The position numbers were made by a program, and so were the translations under genes. Source: Streptomyces sp. PR69 (lineage in GTDB: Bacteria; Actinomycetota; Actinomycetes; Streptomycetales; Streptomycetaceae). From it: 64,000 bases of DNA. Location of the stretch: NCBI RefSeq assembly GCF_026420845.1, contig NZ_JAOWCB010000002.1, positions 186,001-250,000 on the forward strand. Reading direction: 5' to 3'. Shown here one piece after another: positions 42,697 to 51,236 of this stretch (its first letter is position 1; every line of letters starts with the position of its first letter). A model generated the notes under the pieces. It did not search any database. It had not been told where the DNA came from and saw nothing but the letters and a program-made list of their open reading frames with translations.

Positions 42697-44062
42697 TGAC
42701 AGGTCGCTCCTCGGGTAGCTGGTAGCGGCGTGTGCGCTCGCGCAGGGCGAGCGCCGACACCAGGGTGATGGGCCCCAGTCGGCCGACGAACATCAGCATG
42801 ATCAGGATCAGCCGGCCGGTGTCCGGGAATTCTGCGGTGATGCCGGTGGACAGACCGACCGTGCCGAAGGCGGAGACCGCCTCGAACAGCACATCCTCGA
42901 AAGGCGCCCGGATGACGGTGAGCAGCGCCAGCGTGGCGCTGATGACCAGGCCCACGCCCAGCAGCGCCACCGTCAGCGCCTGGCGCAGGGCGTGCGGCGC
43001 GAGACGGCGGCTCATGACGGTGGAGTTCGGTTCGCCGCGCACCTCGGCCAGCATGGCCGCGGCCAGCACCGCGAAGGTGGTGACCTTGATGCCGCCCGCG
43101 GTGCCCGCGCTGCCGCCGCCGATGAACATCAGGGTGCAGGTCATCAGCAGCGTGGAGGCTTCCATCGCGCCGATGTCCAGGGCGTTGAAGCCGGCGGTGC
43201 GGCTCATCGCGGAGTGGAAGAAGCTCTCCAGCAGCTTCTCGCCCCAGGTGAAGGGGCCCAGCGTCGCTTCGTTGCCCCACTCCAGCAGCGCGGTGAACAG
43301 CGTGCCCGACGCCAGCAGCGCAGCCGTGGTGACCAGGGTCAGCTTGGTGTGCAGCGACCAGCCCCGCCGCCCGGTGGTGCGCATACGACGCCGGTGCCGC
43401 AGCAGCTCCAGCAGCACCGGGAAGCCGAGGCCGCCCAGGATCACGGCGACGGCGATCGGCAGGGTCACCCAGGGGTCGGTGGCGTACCGGGTCAGGCTGT
43501 CCGCGTGCAGCCCGAAGCCCGCGTTGTTGAACGCGGAGACCGCGTGGAAGTACCCCAGATACACGGAGTGGCCCACGGACTCTCCGTACCCGAAGCGGAA
43601 GCGCAGCGCGAGAACGGTGCCGATGGCCAGCTCCACGGCGACGGTCGTGCCCGCCACTCCGAGCAGCACCCGGCGTACGTCTCCGATGCCCAGGCTCTTG
43701 GTCTCCGCCTGCGCGGTCAGCTGCATCCGCAGCCGCAGCCTCCCCGACACCAGCAGCGCCAGCAGGGACGCCATGGTCATGATGCCGAAGCCGCCGACCT
43801 GGATGAGCGCGAGGATGACGCCTTCGCCGAAGCCGCTCCAGTATCCGGCGGTGTCCACCACGACCAGACCGGTCACACAGACCGCCGACGTCGATGTGAA
43901 CAGCGATGTGACGAAGTCCGTCGCGCCGCCGCCCTGGGAGGAGACCGGCAGGGCCAGCAGCGCGGTCCCCGCGAGGATCACCGCGGCGAAGGCCATCACG
44001 ACCGTACGGGCCGGGTGTGTGGTGAACAGCTTCTGCCACACCCGCGTCACGCGTCCCGCCAC
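42689..44062 (-). CDS. ktrB: Potassium uptake membrane subunit, KtrB/TrkH
   Basis: 457 aa with four M1-P-M2 repeats. Selectivity-filter glycines are visible: TSTSAVCVTGL (first pore), SAFNNAGFGL, SRTAGFN and SAFGTVGLSTG (fourth). About eight transmembrane helices and normal length. The gene overlaps ktrA by 8 bp and is transcribed first. Together they form a Na+- or H+-coupled K+ uptake system. Confidence 0.94.
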   Translation of the reverse strand: MAGRVTRVWQKLFTTHPARTVVMAFAAVILAGTALLALPVSSQGGGATDFVTSLFTSTSAVCVTGLVVVDTAGYWSGFGEGVILALIQVGGFGIMTMASLLALLVSGRLRLRMQLTAQAETKSLGIGDVRRVLLGVAGTTVAVELAIGTVLALRFRFGYGESVGHSVYLGYFHAVSAFNNAGFGLHADSLTRYATDPWVTLPIAVAVILGGLGFPVLLELLRHRRRMRTTGRRGWSLHTKLTLVTTAALLASGTLFTALLEWGNEATLGPFTWGEKLLESFFHSAMSRTAGFNALDIGAMEASTLLMTCTLMFIGGGSAGTAGGIKVTTFAVLAAAMLAEVRGEPNSTVMSRRLAPHALRQALTVALLGVGLVISATLALLTVIRAPFEDVLFEAVSAFGTVGLSTGITAEFPDTGRLILIMLMFVGRLGPITLVSALALRERTRRYQLPEERPVIG

Positions 44063-44146
44063 CTGCCGGCCTTTCCGGAAATCTCATGCGCCAGAACCCT
44101 GCCGCGCGACAGGGCCGGAGAGACCCTACCTGTACGGACTTATCCG

Positions 44147-44752
44147 TTACACGGCAAGTCCCGGCGCGCCCCACACCGGGAACCAGCGGGACAGGTCCTT
44201 CTCGATGCGCAGATCGTCGGAGAGGAGGGACCTGATCTGGAGCTCAAGGGCGTTGTCGCGTTTCTCGGCGGCGCCGGGGAGCGGGGCGAAGGGGTAGAAG
44301 GCACCGCGCTTGTAGAGGTAGACGAGGGCCAGCGCGCGGCCGCCCGCCCGCTCTTCCTTCCGCTCTTTGAAACCCATCAGGGAGCAGAGGAGCTGCGGTC
44401 CGAAGCCGGCCTCCTGGAGGAGGGTGTTCACCGCATGCAGATCGTTGACCAGCGCGGCCGTGTCCTCGGCGGGGTGGCGGGCGAGCAGCCAGGTGTAGCC
44501 GTAGGCGTCCTGGCTGAATTCGACGGGAACGCCGCCGCGTGCGGTGTCGGCGTCGAGCAGCTCCCGTACGTCCTTCTGGAGCCGGCCGAAGGCCCCGCCT
44601 TCGACGCTGGCGAAGCAGACGGAGCCGACGCCGGTGGGGGTGAACCCGGCGGCGGCCTGGAGGGTGATGGCCGCGCCGGGGAGGGCGAAGAGCTGGTCGA
44701 GGTCGGGGCGTACGGGCTTGCTGCGCCCCAGGAGGGCGTCGAGGAATCCCAC
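44147..44752 (-). CDS. pspAB: PspA-associated protein PspAB
   Basis: 201 aa soluble protein. MGFLDALLGRSKP is the characteristic start and the rest matches the actinobacterial PspAB family, which accompanies PspA membrane-stress systems. GTG start at 44752 behind AAGGAGAG. It follows htpX by 25 bp on the same strand, a conserved pairing in actinomycetes, so both probably belong to one envelope-stress response. PspA itself is not in this window. Confidence 0.88.
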   Translation of the reverse strand: MGFLDALLGRSKPVRPDLDQLFALPGAAITLQAAAGFTPTGVGSVCFASVEGGAFGRLQKDVRELLDADTARGGVPVEFSQDAYGYTWLLARHPAEDTAALVNDLHAVNTLLQEAGFGPQLLCSLMGFKERKEERAGGRALALVYLYKRGAFYPFAPLPGAAEKRDNALELQIRSLLSDDLRIEKDLSRWFPVWGAPGLAV

Positions 44753-44777
44753 GGGGGTCTCTCCTTGTCAGCGACGG

Positions 44778-45689
44778 TCAGCGGCCGAGCTGGGCGGAGA
44801 TGCGGCCGAGCTGGTCGAGGCGCTGCTCCAGGGTGGGGTGCGTGGACAGCAGCCGGGCCAGGCTCTCCTTGGAGGAGAACGCGGGCGCGAAGAAGAAGGC
44901 GTTGAACGGCTCCGCCTTGCGCAGGTCCCTGGTCGGTATCCGCGCCATCTCACCGTCGACCTTGGTGAGCGCGGCGGCGAGCGCGGAGGGCCGGCCGGTG
45001 AGCAGCGCGGCGGCGCGGTCGGCGGACAGCTCCCGGTAGCGGGAGAGGACGCGGGTGAGCAGGAAGCTGATGCAGTAGACCACCGCGCTGATCACGGGTA
45101 TCAGGATCATGGCGATGGCGGTGCCGGCGTCCCGGCTGCTGCGGCCGAAGCCGCCCCAGAGCCAGACCCGGGTCATGACGCCGGCCAGCACGCCGAGGAA
45201 CGACGCGATGGTCATCACGGCGACATCGCGGTGGGCCACATGGGACAGCTCATGAGCCAGTACGCCCTCAAGCTCCTCCGGCTCCAGCCGCCGCAGCAGC
45301 CCGGTGGTGGCGCAGACGAGAGCGGTCTCCTGGTTGCGGCCGGTGGCGAAGGCGTTGGGCACATCGCTGTCGGCGATGGCCACCCGCGGCTTGGGCATGT
45401 CGGCGAGGGCGCAGATGCGGTCAACCGCGCCGTGCAGCTCCGGGGCCTGCTGGGGGGTGACCTCGCGGGCGCCCATGCTGAAGGCGGCGATCCGGTCGCT
45501 GAACCAGAACTGGACGATGAACAGACCGCCCGCGATCAGCAGGATGACCGGCCAGGCGCCGCGCATCAGGGCCATCAGCACGCCGACGAAGACGACATAG
45601 AGCAGCCCGATGAGGAACATGGTGGTCACCATGCGGGCCGTCAGGCCCCGGTCGGGGGCGTAGCGGGTGTGGGACCGGGCTGCTGCCAT
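44778..45689 (-). CDS. htpX: Membrane zinc metalloprotease HtpX
   Basis: 303 aa. Two N-terminal helices (about 18-60), the zinc motif HELSH at residues 146-150, two more helices and the third ligand in SRYRELSADRAAA. Full-length M48 protease; degrades misfolded membrane proteins. ATG 45689 after AAGGGA. First gene of the htpX-pspAB pair. The region upstream is unusually AT-rich for this genome (45775-45805) and probably holds its promoter. Confidence 0.94.
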   Translation of the reverse strand: MAAARSHTRYAPDRGLTARMVTTMFLIGLLYVVFVGVLMALMRGAWPVILLIAGGLFIVQFWFSDRIAAFSMGAREVTPQQAPELHGAVDRICALADMPKPRVAIADSDVPNAFATGRNQETALVCATTGLLRRLEPEELEGVLAHELSHVAHRDVAVMTIASFLGVLAGVMTRVWLWGGFGRSSRDAGTAIAMILIPVISAVVYCISFLLTRVLSRYRELSADRAAALLTGRPSALAAALTKVDGEMARIPTRDLRKAEPFNAFFFAPAFSSKESLARLLSTHPTLEQRLDQLGRISAQLGR

Positions 45690-45822
45690 CGGATGTCCCT
45701 TCTGCTCCTGCCCCGGCTGCCGCCGGGCTTGCCTCAGCTCAGATACGCTTCCCCTCCTCTCTCGATTGTGCCCTTTCGCTCATATTTGCGGGATAAATTC
45801 TTTCGGCAGTCAAAGCCTGCGG

Positions 45823-47475
45823 CTACGAGCGGGCGGCGTCAGCGTCGACGGCGGCCTCGACGGCGGTCTCGAAGGCGGCGAAGGCTCTCTCCTGCCGCCA
45901 CTGCACGGCCGCCTTGGGGCTGGCGGCCAGGAATCCGGCGCAGGCGGCCGGCGGCGGGCCGAAGACCCGCGGGTCGGCGGCCCCCCGATGCGCGCCCCCT
46001 GGATCCGCGGTACGGCAGACGCTCTCCATGCGGTACGCGACAGGGTCCTGCCACAGGCTGCCGCCGGGCAGGAAGGCGTGCTCCAGCGAGGCGCGGGCGA
46101 GGTCCTTCAGCTCCGGATAGCTCAGGGCGTAGGTGCGGGCGGCGCGCTGGTACTCATGCGAGATGTCGATCCGGGAGACGCCCGGGTCGTCGGTGGCCAG
46201 CACCACCGGCACGCCGTACGCGCGGTACGCGGCAAAGGAGTGGTCCTCTCCCGCGACGCCGAGGATCTGCTCATTGCTGGTGAGCGGGACCTCGACGGCC
46301 ACGCGCCGCGCGGCCATGGTCCGGGCGAGCCGCCGCCAGTCGTCCTCGTACGGCAGATCGACGCCGTGCCCGATGCGTTCGGCGCCTGCGGTGAGCACCG
46401 CCTCCCGGATGTGGAAGCGCAGGTCCTCGGGCTTGACCAGTCCCGGGACCAGTTCCCCGGCGTGCAGGGTGAGATGCGCGCCGGGGTAGACGGGGCGGAG
46501 CAGCCGGAGCATGCGCATATGGAGCCGGTAGTCGCGCAGCGCGATCTCGCCGTCCTCGGGCTGGACGAGATTGACGGCGACGAAGCGCGGGTCGGCCTCG
46601 GCGAGCCGCATGCCCAGCACCATCTGGGTGAAGACCTGCTCCGGAGGCGTCTCGCGCAGCACCTGGTAGATGTACCGGACCGGCAGCCGGCAGGCCCTCG
46701 GCTGCGGGCGGGCGGTGTCGCAGTGCGCGGCCCTGCGGAACTGCGCCGTCTCCTCGTCCGCCTCGGCGCGGGCCTGCGCGACGAGCCGTTCCATCCTGCC
46801 GCCGGCGAGCAGCGTGCGGTGCAGCCGCCGCAGGTCGGGGTCCCAGCCCACCTCGGCGGCCAGGGCCGCGGCCCCGTCCGACGCGGGGTTGACCATCGTC
46901 TCCAGATAGAGCTGGTTGTGGTCGACGAGGGACTGGGCGACCTCTGCGAGCAGCCTGCCGCCGTTGCCCTTGAGCACCTCGCCGAACTTGCCGAAGGAAG
47001 CGAAGAAGTGGTCGTGGCCGGACTGGCCCGGGGGCGCGCCCGCGGGAAAGTCCTGCATGGACCAGGCACGCAGCAGCGCACGGTGAAAGGCGGCGTCGGT
47101 GCGGGCGTCGACGGCGGGCCGTCTGCCCGGCCCTTCGCAGGGCGGCCGGACCGCGGTCAGCGTCTCCTCCTCGACGCACAGCCCGTCGTCGCCGGCGATC
47201 CGGATCAGCAACTCGGTCGTGGCCGCGCCCCCGAGATGACTGTGCAGCTCGCCCCCCTTGGGCATGGCCCGGAAAAACCTCCGCAGCGCGTCCGGCCGGT
47301 CCTGGACCCCCTCCAGATACGCGTCGACCCGGCGCTCTGCGGGCGTGACGGGGCGCGGGCGGGGGTGTGGTCGCGGTTGCTCCGCGGCGGGGGCGGGGGC
47401 GGCGGGCAGCAGACCCGCGAGGGCCAGCCCGCAGGCGAGGAGGACGAGACGTCGGTCAGTACGCGAAGAGCCCAC
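45823..47475 (-). CDS. Secreted adenosine deaminase-like hydrolase
   Basis: About 550 aa. A signal peptide (RRLVLLACGLALAG...PAPA-A) is followed by a large ADA-type TIM barrel. Zinc and catalytic blocks are visible: HSHLGG (first two His), HAGE (His and catalytic Glu), IGHGVDL (His) and ATDDPG (Asp). It is longer than cytosolic adenosine deaminase, like the secreted ADGF/CECR1-type enzymes. GTG 47475 is chosen because it begins the signal peptide. It would act on extracellular adenosine or related nucleosides. Confidence 0.85.
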   Translation of the reverse strand: MGSSRTDRRLVLLACGLALAGLLPAAPAPAAEQPRPHPRPRPVTPAERRVDAYLEGVQDRPDALRRFFRAMPKGGELHSHLGGAATTELLIRIAGDDGLCVEEETLTAVRPPCEGPGRRPAVDARTDAAFHRALLRAWSMQDFPAGAPPGQSGHDHFFASFGKFGEVLKGNGGRLLAEVAQSLVDHNQLYLETMVNPASDGAAALAAEVGWDPDLRRLHRTLLAGGRMERLVAQARAEADEETAQFRRAAHCDTARPQPRACRLPVRYIYQVLRETPPEQVFTQMVLGMRLAEADPRFVAVNLVQPEDGEIALRDYRLHMRMLRLLRPVYPGAHLTLHAGELVPGLVKPEDLRFHIREAVLTAGAERIGHGVDLPYEDDWRRLARTMAARRVAVEVPLTSNEQILGVAGEDHSFAAYRAYGVPVVLATDDPGVSRIDISHEYQRAARTYALSYPELKDLARASLEHAFLPGGSLWQDPVAYRMESVCRTADPGGAHRGAADPRVFGPPPAACAGFLAASPKAAVQWRQERAFAAFETAVEAAVDADAARS

Positions 47476-47725
47476 CCCCGCATCATCGCCACCCCCGCCT
47501 CCCACCCGCCCCCGACAAGCGGACGCGCACCCCCGCGTCACCCGCACGCCCGACGACCCATGTGCCCCTGCGACACAAAGCCCCTGCCGAGAGGCTGCGG
47601 GGCACCCCAGAACCCGCGCTTCTGCAATGGCGAAGCCGCCGCACAATGGGCACGAAGCCCGGTGGTGTCCCGCCGAGTGGTGTGGCCGGTCAGCCTTGGC
47701 GGCTCCGCAGGCGGCGCAGTTCGGC

Positions 47726-47757
47726 CGGAGGCCGCCCGGGGGCCCGGGCGGCCTCCG
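47726..47757. terminator. Very strong hairpin in the repeat region
   Basis: GGAGGCCGCCCGGG / CCCGGGCGGCCTCC forms a 14-bp perfect stem, extended by one C-G pair, with only two bases between arms. It may end transcription from either side. Confidence 0.55.
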
Positions 47758-47817
47758 CCATCCTGACCGGCTCGCGCGGCGCCGCGGAGCTTCGGCCGGG
47801 CCGGCCGATCACAGGCC

Positions 47818-47840
47818 ATCCGGACCGGCACGGTCCGGAT
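47818..47840. repeat. 10-bp palindromic hairpin
   Basis: ATCCGGACCG and CGGTCCGGAT flank GCA, an exact inverted repeat in the repeat-rich gap. Confidence 0.6.
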
Positions 47841-48013
47841 GGGCTACGCCACTGGGCGGAACGCCACTACGCGCGCGGAGCACCCCCGCCGCAACCTCCG
47901 GCGAGCCAAGCCCGCGACACCAAGAGCCCCTGCCGAGAGACTGCCGGGCATCCCTGAACCCGAACCCGCGGACCGAAGCCACCGCACCAGGCCCGCGGAC
48001 CAGCGGCCCCCAC

Positions 48014-48332
48014 GGCGCAAAGCCACTGCGCGGGGCGCGGGGCGCGGCCCCGCAAACCACCCTCCTCCGCGGACCGAAGCCGCCGCCGGGGAACTGCGGG
48101 GCATTCCAGCACCCACGATTCGACAGCGGCGAAGCCACCCCCGCCACAACCACCAGCGGGCCGCCGCACGGCGCAAAGCCACCGCGCGGGGTGCGGGGCG
48201 CAGCCCCCGCAGACCCTCCGCGGCGCGAAGCCGCCTCGCACGGGCGCGGGGGCAGCGGTCCCGCAAGACCCTCCCCGCGGCGCGAAGCTGCCGCGCACGG
48301 GGGGCCGGGGCGCAGCCCCGCAAACAACCCCC
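48014..48332. repeat. Type-B repeat array, about 52-57 bp period
   Basis: Four copies beginning GGCGC(A/G)AAGC start near 48014, 48170, 48222 and 48279; each continues with GCGCGGGG-GCGGGGCGC-GCCCCGCA-ACC. The last three are in tandem. Each unit can fold on its GGGGCGC / GCGCCCC-like core. Such GGGGC-AGCCCC units are typical of noncoding Streptomyces DNA. Confidence 0.7.
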
Positions 48333-48374
48333 CTCCCCCGGAGGGGGGTCCGGGGGCGGAGCCACCGGGAGAAC

Positions 48375-49502
48375 TCAGAACGCCTGGGACGGCCAGTCCA
48401 GCAGGCGCGCGCCGATCACCGCCGTCTGCAGCGTGTAGCGGTGCATCGGATCCGCCGGGTTCGACCCCGTCAGCTTGTGGATGCGCTCCAGGCGGTACGT
48501 CAGCGCCCGCACGCTCAGCGACAGCCGCCGCGCCGCCTCCGCGGACACGCAGCCCGAGTCGAAGTACGCGGTCAGCGTGTCCAGCAGCGGCACCGCGCCG
48601 CCGCGGGCGTTCTGCAGGGGGCCGAGGGTGGACCGCACCAGGTCCGCCATCGCCTGGCGGTCGCGGGCCAGGACCGGGAAGACCAGCAGATCCGCGGCGC
48701 GCAGCAGCGGTTCGTCGATGCCCATGCGCAGCGCCAGGTCGAGCGCGGTGAGGGCCTCCTCGTACGAGTGGACGATGCCGCCCGCGCCGGGCTGCGGGCG
48801 GCCGATCGCGACGCGTCCGCCGTCCGTGGCCGCGTGCGCCTGCTTGGCGAAGTACGTCAGCACATCCGTCTGGTCGCCGGGCGCGATGCACACCAGCCGC
48901 CCGTCCTTCGTGGCGATCAGAATGCTGCGGTTGCCGAAGCGCGCGCTCACCGCCTGGTCGACCCGCCGCGTCACCGGATGGGTGTCGTCGTAGGAGCGGT
49001 CGCCCTCCGCCGCCGCCACCGCGTGGGCATGTGACAGCAGCAGCCCGAACCGCTCAGCCCGCTGCGCCAGCCGCCCCAGGTCGCTGCGCCCGTGCAGCAG
49101 GTCGTCGATGAACTCCCGGCGGTCCGCGACCTCCTGCCGCACCGCCAGCCGCTGGGCCCGCTCGTACCCTTCGGCGAGCGCGTCCACGGCCTGCTCGACC
49201 GCCGCCAGCACCCGGTCCGTCCCGGAGGACATCCCCACAGACCCCGACCCCGACCCGGACCCGGACGCCGACCCCGACCCGGCCACGGCGCCCCTGGCCC
49301 GCGCGGGCCAGTGCTCGCGCGTCGCCGACAGATACGCCGAGACGAGCGCGCGCAGTGTGTGCCCCGCCTCCGCGGCCTGCTCCCCCAGCGCCCGCCGTTC
49401 CTCCAACTCGTCGCGCGTCAGCCGCCGTCCGGTGTCCGCCGCCTCCGCCAGGATCTTGTCGTACCCGGCCAGATACTCCTCTGGAATCTCCCGCCCCGTC
49501 AT
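48375..49502 (-). CDS. PucR/CdaR-family transcriptional regulator
   Basis: 375 aa. The N-terminal half (about 1-130) is helical with a Gly/Ser repeat insert (about 76-88, SGSGSG type), a GGDEF-like CdaR domain follows (about 160-260), and the C-terminal PucR helix-turn-helix ends the protein (LLDTLTAYFDSGCVSAEAARRLSLSVRALTYRL). The ATG at 49502 follows AGAGGGG. Such regulators respond to small metabolites, often purine or amino-acid derivatives; the ligand is unknown here. Confidence 0.88.
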   Translation of the reverse strand: MTGREIPEEYLAGYDKILAEAADTGRRLTRDELEERRALGEQAAEAGHTLRALVSAYLSATREHWPARARGAVAGSGSASGSGSGSGSVGMSSGTDRVLAAVEQAVDALAEGYERAQRLAVRQEVADRREFIDDLLHGRSDLGRLAQRAERFGLLLSHAHAVAAAEGDRSYDDTHPVTRRVDQAVSARFGNRSILIATKDGRLVCIAPGDQTDVLTYFAKQAHAATDGGRVAIGRPQPGAGGIVHSYEEALTALDLALRMGIDEPLLRAADLLVFPVLARDRQAMADLVRSTLGPLQNARGGAVPLLDTLTAYFDSGCVSAEAARRLSLSVRALTYRLERIHKLTGSNPADPMHRYTLQTAVIGARLLDWPSQAF

Positions 49503-49564
49503 ACGCGGCCCCTCTCCCCGTCTCTCCCCGTCTCTCCCGTCATCGCCCCATGGGTGGCCGCTTC

Positions 49565-49612
49565 ACTGAAGCGCTGAAGCGCTGAAGCACTGCACCGCTG
49601 AAGCAGTGAAGC
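49565..49612. repeat. Short GAAGC(G/A)CT direct repeats
   Basis: CTGAAGCGCTGAAGCGCTGAAGCACTG and a fourth CGCTGAAGCAGTGAAGC copy give four to five 9-bp units upstream of the PucR start. Possible operator or simple expansion; only the repetition is clear. Confidence 0.55.
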
Positions 49613-49741
49613 CAGGTCCCAAGCGGGCAGCGTGTTCCCGGCCCCAGCCGGGGCGGTCCGGACGGACCATGCCGGAACCCGGCAATGAATGCCCCTCAGG
49701 TCATGCCGCCAGGATCCTGTCAACGAACCATATGCGACGTG

Positions 49742-49747
49742 TAAAGT
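49742..49747 (+). promoter_or_regulatory. Candidate promoter of the antiporter leader
   Basis: TAAAGT is a plausible -10 box; TGTCAA at 49718-49723 lies 18 bp upstream as a weak -35. It would start transcription a few bases downstream, at the beginning of the folded leader. Weak evidence. Confidence 0.3.
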
Positions 49748-49748
49748 C

Positions 49749-49862
49749 CCCGGCGGAGTGCCGGGAAGTCTGGTCGGCGATCAGGAGACGCCTCCCTCTT
49801 GCAGGTGTCTCCGCCCGTGTCCGCAAGCGTCACCTCTCGCCGAATCGGGGGACCCACAACCC
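49749..49862 (+). promoter_or_regulatory. Structured 5' leader, riboswitch candidate
   Basis: Three helices can be drawn: CCCGGC/GCCGGG (49749-49765), a closing stem TCGGCGA (49774-49780) with TCGCCGA (49837-49843), and inside it a 10-bp hairpin 49784-49793 with 49803-49812 with one G-U pair. CGGGGGACCCA follows directly before the start codon, a block also found in c-di-AMP (ydaO) riboswitches, but their partner GGGGTGAA is not seen here. No Shine-Dalgarno of normal strength is free. The ligand is unknown. Confidence 0.55.
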
Positions 49863-51236
49863 ATGGTGCTCGTTGCCGTCTTCGGTGTGGCTCTGCTCAT
49901 CGCCGTCCTGCTCTCCGGCCTCGCGGCCCGCACGGTGCTGTCCACCTCCTTTCTCTTTCTCGTCGGCGGCGCGCTCGTCAGCGACGGATTCCTCGGGCTG
50001 ATCCACATCACCCCGGACAGCGGCATCGTCGCCGTCACCGCGGACCTCGCCCTGTTCGCCGTGCTGTTCACGGACGGCATGCATGTCTCCTTCCCCAAGC
50101 TGAAGGAGAACTGGAAGAACCCGGCCCGCGCCCTCGCGCTCGGCATGCCACTGGCACTGGTCGGCATGGCGCTGATCACGCACTATGTCGTCGGCCTCGA
50201 CTGGACGACCTCGTTCCTGGTCGGCGCGGTGCTCGCGCCCACCGACCCGGTGTTCGCCTCGGCGATCATCGGCCGCAAGGAAGTGCCCTCGAAGCTGCGT
50301 CAGCTGCTCAATGTGGAGAGCGGCATCAACGACGGCCTCGCGCTGCCCGTCGTCCTGATCCTCATCGCCGCCGCCGGACCCACCGCGGGCCACACGGCCG
50401 AGATGTCGTTCGGCGCGATCGGCCTGGAGCTGGCCCTCGGTCTGGCCTTCGGCGTCGCCGCGCCGCTGCTGGTGCACTGGCTCGCAGGGTTCCGGCTGCT
50501 GGGGGCCGAGCCCAAGCTGCAGCCGCTGCTGCCGCTGGCGACGGGCGTGATCCTGTACGGGGTGTGCCATCTGACGCACGCCAACCCGTATCTCGCCGCC
50601 TTCTCCGCGGGCGCGGTCCTCGCCGCCACCTCCGAGGAGGCCAAGCATGCGTTCGAGCCGCTGGGCGAGGCGCTCGCGGAGCTGGCCAAGTTCGCGGCGC
50701 TGCTGGTCTTCGGCGCGCTGCTCACCCCGCAGCTCTTCGGCGATCTGTCCCTCGGCGGCTATGTCGCCGTCATCCTGGCGATCGTGCTGATCCGGCCCGC
50801 CTCGCTGCTGCTCTCCCTCGTCGGGACCCGCTTCGACCGCAGGGAGAAGCTGGTGGCGGCCTGGTTCGGGCCCAAGGGCTTCGCCTCGGTGGTGTACGGG
50901 CTGCTGGTGCTGCAGGCCGGCATCCCGCAGGGCCAGGAGGCGTTCACGCTGATCGCCGTCTGCATCGCCTTCTCGATCATCGCGCACAGCAGCACGGATG
51001 TGCCGATCGCCCGCGTCTTCCGTGTGGAGAAGCTCGCAGGCATCCCCGACGGCGGCGACGAGGCCCCCTCCCGTACGGCTGCCGACTCCCGCACCGGCGC
51101 CGACTCCGGCCCCGGCGCCCGCACCGACACCCACCCCGACACCCACCCCGACACCGACGCCAGCCATGACGACGCCCCGCCGGCCCCGCTGCCGGAGCAG
51201 GGCAGCAAGGAGAGCAGCGGACGTGCGCGCACATGA
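49863..51236 (+). CDS. CPA1-type cation:proton antiporter
   Basis: 457 aa, about twelve to thirteen transmembrane helices. The NhaP/CPA1 active-site segment is visible (LAPTDPVFASAIIG then NVESGINDGLALP). ATG 49863 begins directly at the first helix. After the last helix, a soluble tail of about 70 residues is full of THPD repeats and acidic residues. It exports Na+ or K+ in exchange for protons. It overlaps the CBS-domain gene by 14 bp, so both are co-expressed under the same leader. Confidence 0.9.
   Translation: MVLVAVFGVALLIAVLLSGLAARTVLSTSFLFLVGGALVSDGFLGLIHITPDSGIVAVTADLALFAVLFTDGMHVSFPKLKENWKNPARALALGMPLALVGMALITHYVVGLDWTTSFLVGAVLAPTDPVFASAIIGRKEVPSKLRQLLNVESGINDGLALPVVLILIAAAGPTAGHTAEMSFGAIGLELALGLAFGVAAPLLVHWLAGFRLLGAEPKLQPLLPLATGVILYGVCHLTHANPYLAAFSAGAVLAATSEEAKHAFEPLGEALAELAKFAALLVFGALLTPQLFGDLSLGGYVAVILAIVLIRPASLLLSLVGTRFDRREKLVAAWFGPKGFASVVYGLLVLQAGIPQGQEAFTLIAVCIAFSIIAHSSTDVPIARVFRVEKLAGIPDGGDEAPSRTAADSRTGADSGPGARTDTHPDTHPDTDASHDDAPPAPLPEQGSKESSGRART

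Larger units (their letters stand above)
47578..48118. repeat. Dispersed type-A repeat copies
   Basis: Three diverged copies share CCCCTGCCGAGAG-CTGC-GGGCA-CC-GAACCC: at 47578-47620, at 47924-47962, and partly at 48091-48118. Each is followed by a GCGAAGCC or CCGAAGCC segment. Spacing of about 345 and 167 bp suggests old duplications rather than a tandem array. Confidence 0.65.
47476..48374. other. 900-bp gene-free region with degenerate GC-rich repeats
   Basis: No convincing coding sequence: the open frames are GC-bias artefacts without family similarity. The stretch consists of related, diverged repeat units, a long hairpin at 47726-47757 and a 10-bp palindrome ATCCGGACCG at 47818-47840. 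It separates the adenosine deaminase and PucR genes, both on the minus strand. Confidence 0.7.

Noticed and set aside
49781..49793. ATCAGGAGACGCC resembling a B12 box
   Set aside because: No cobalamin riboswitch core (GCCACTG) is present in the leader, and the bases are used in a hairpin there.
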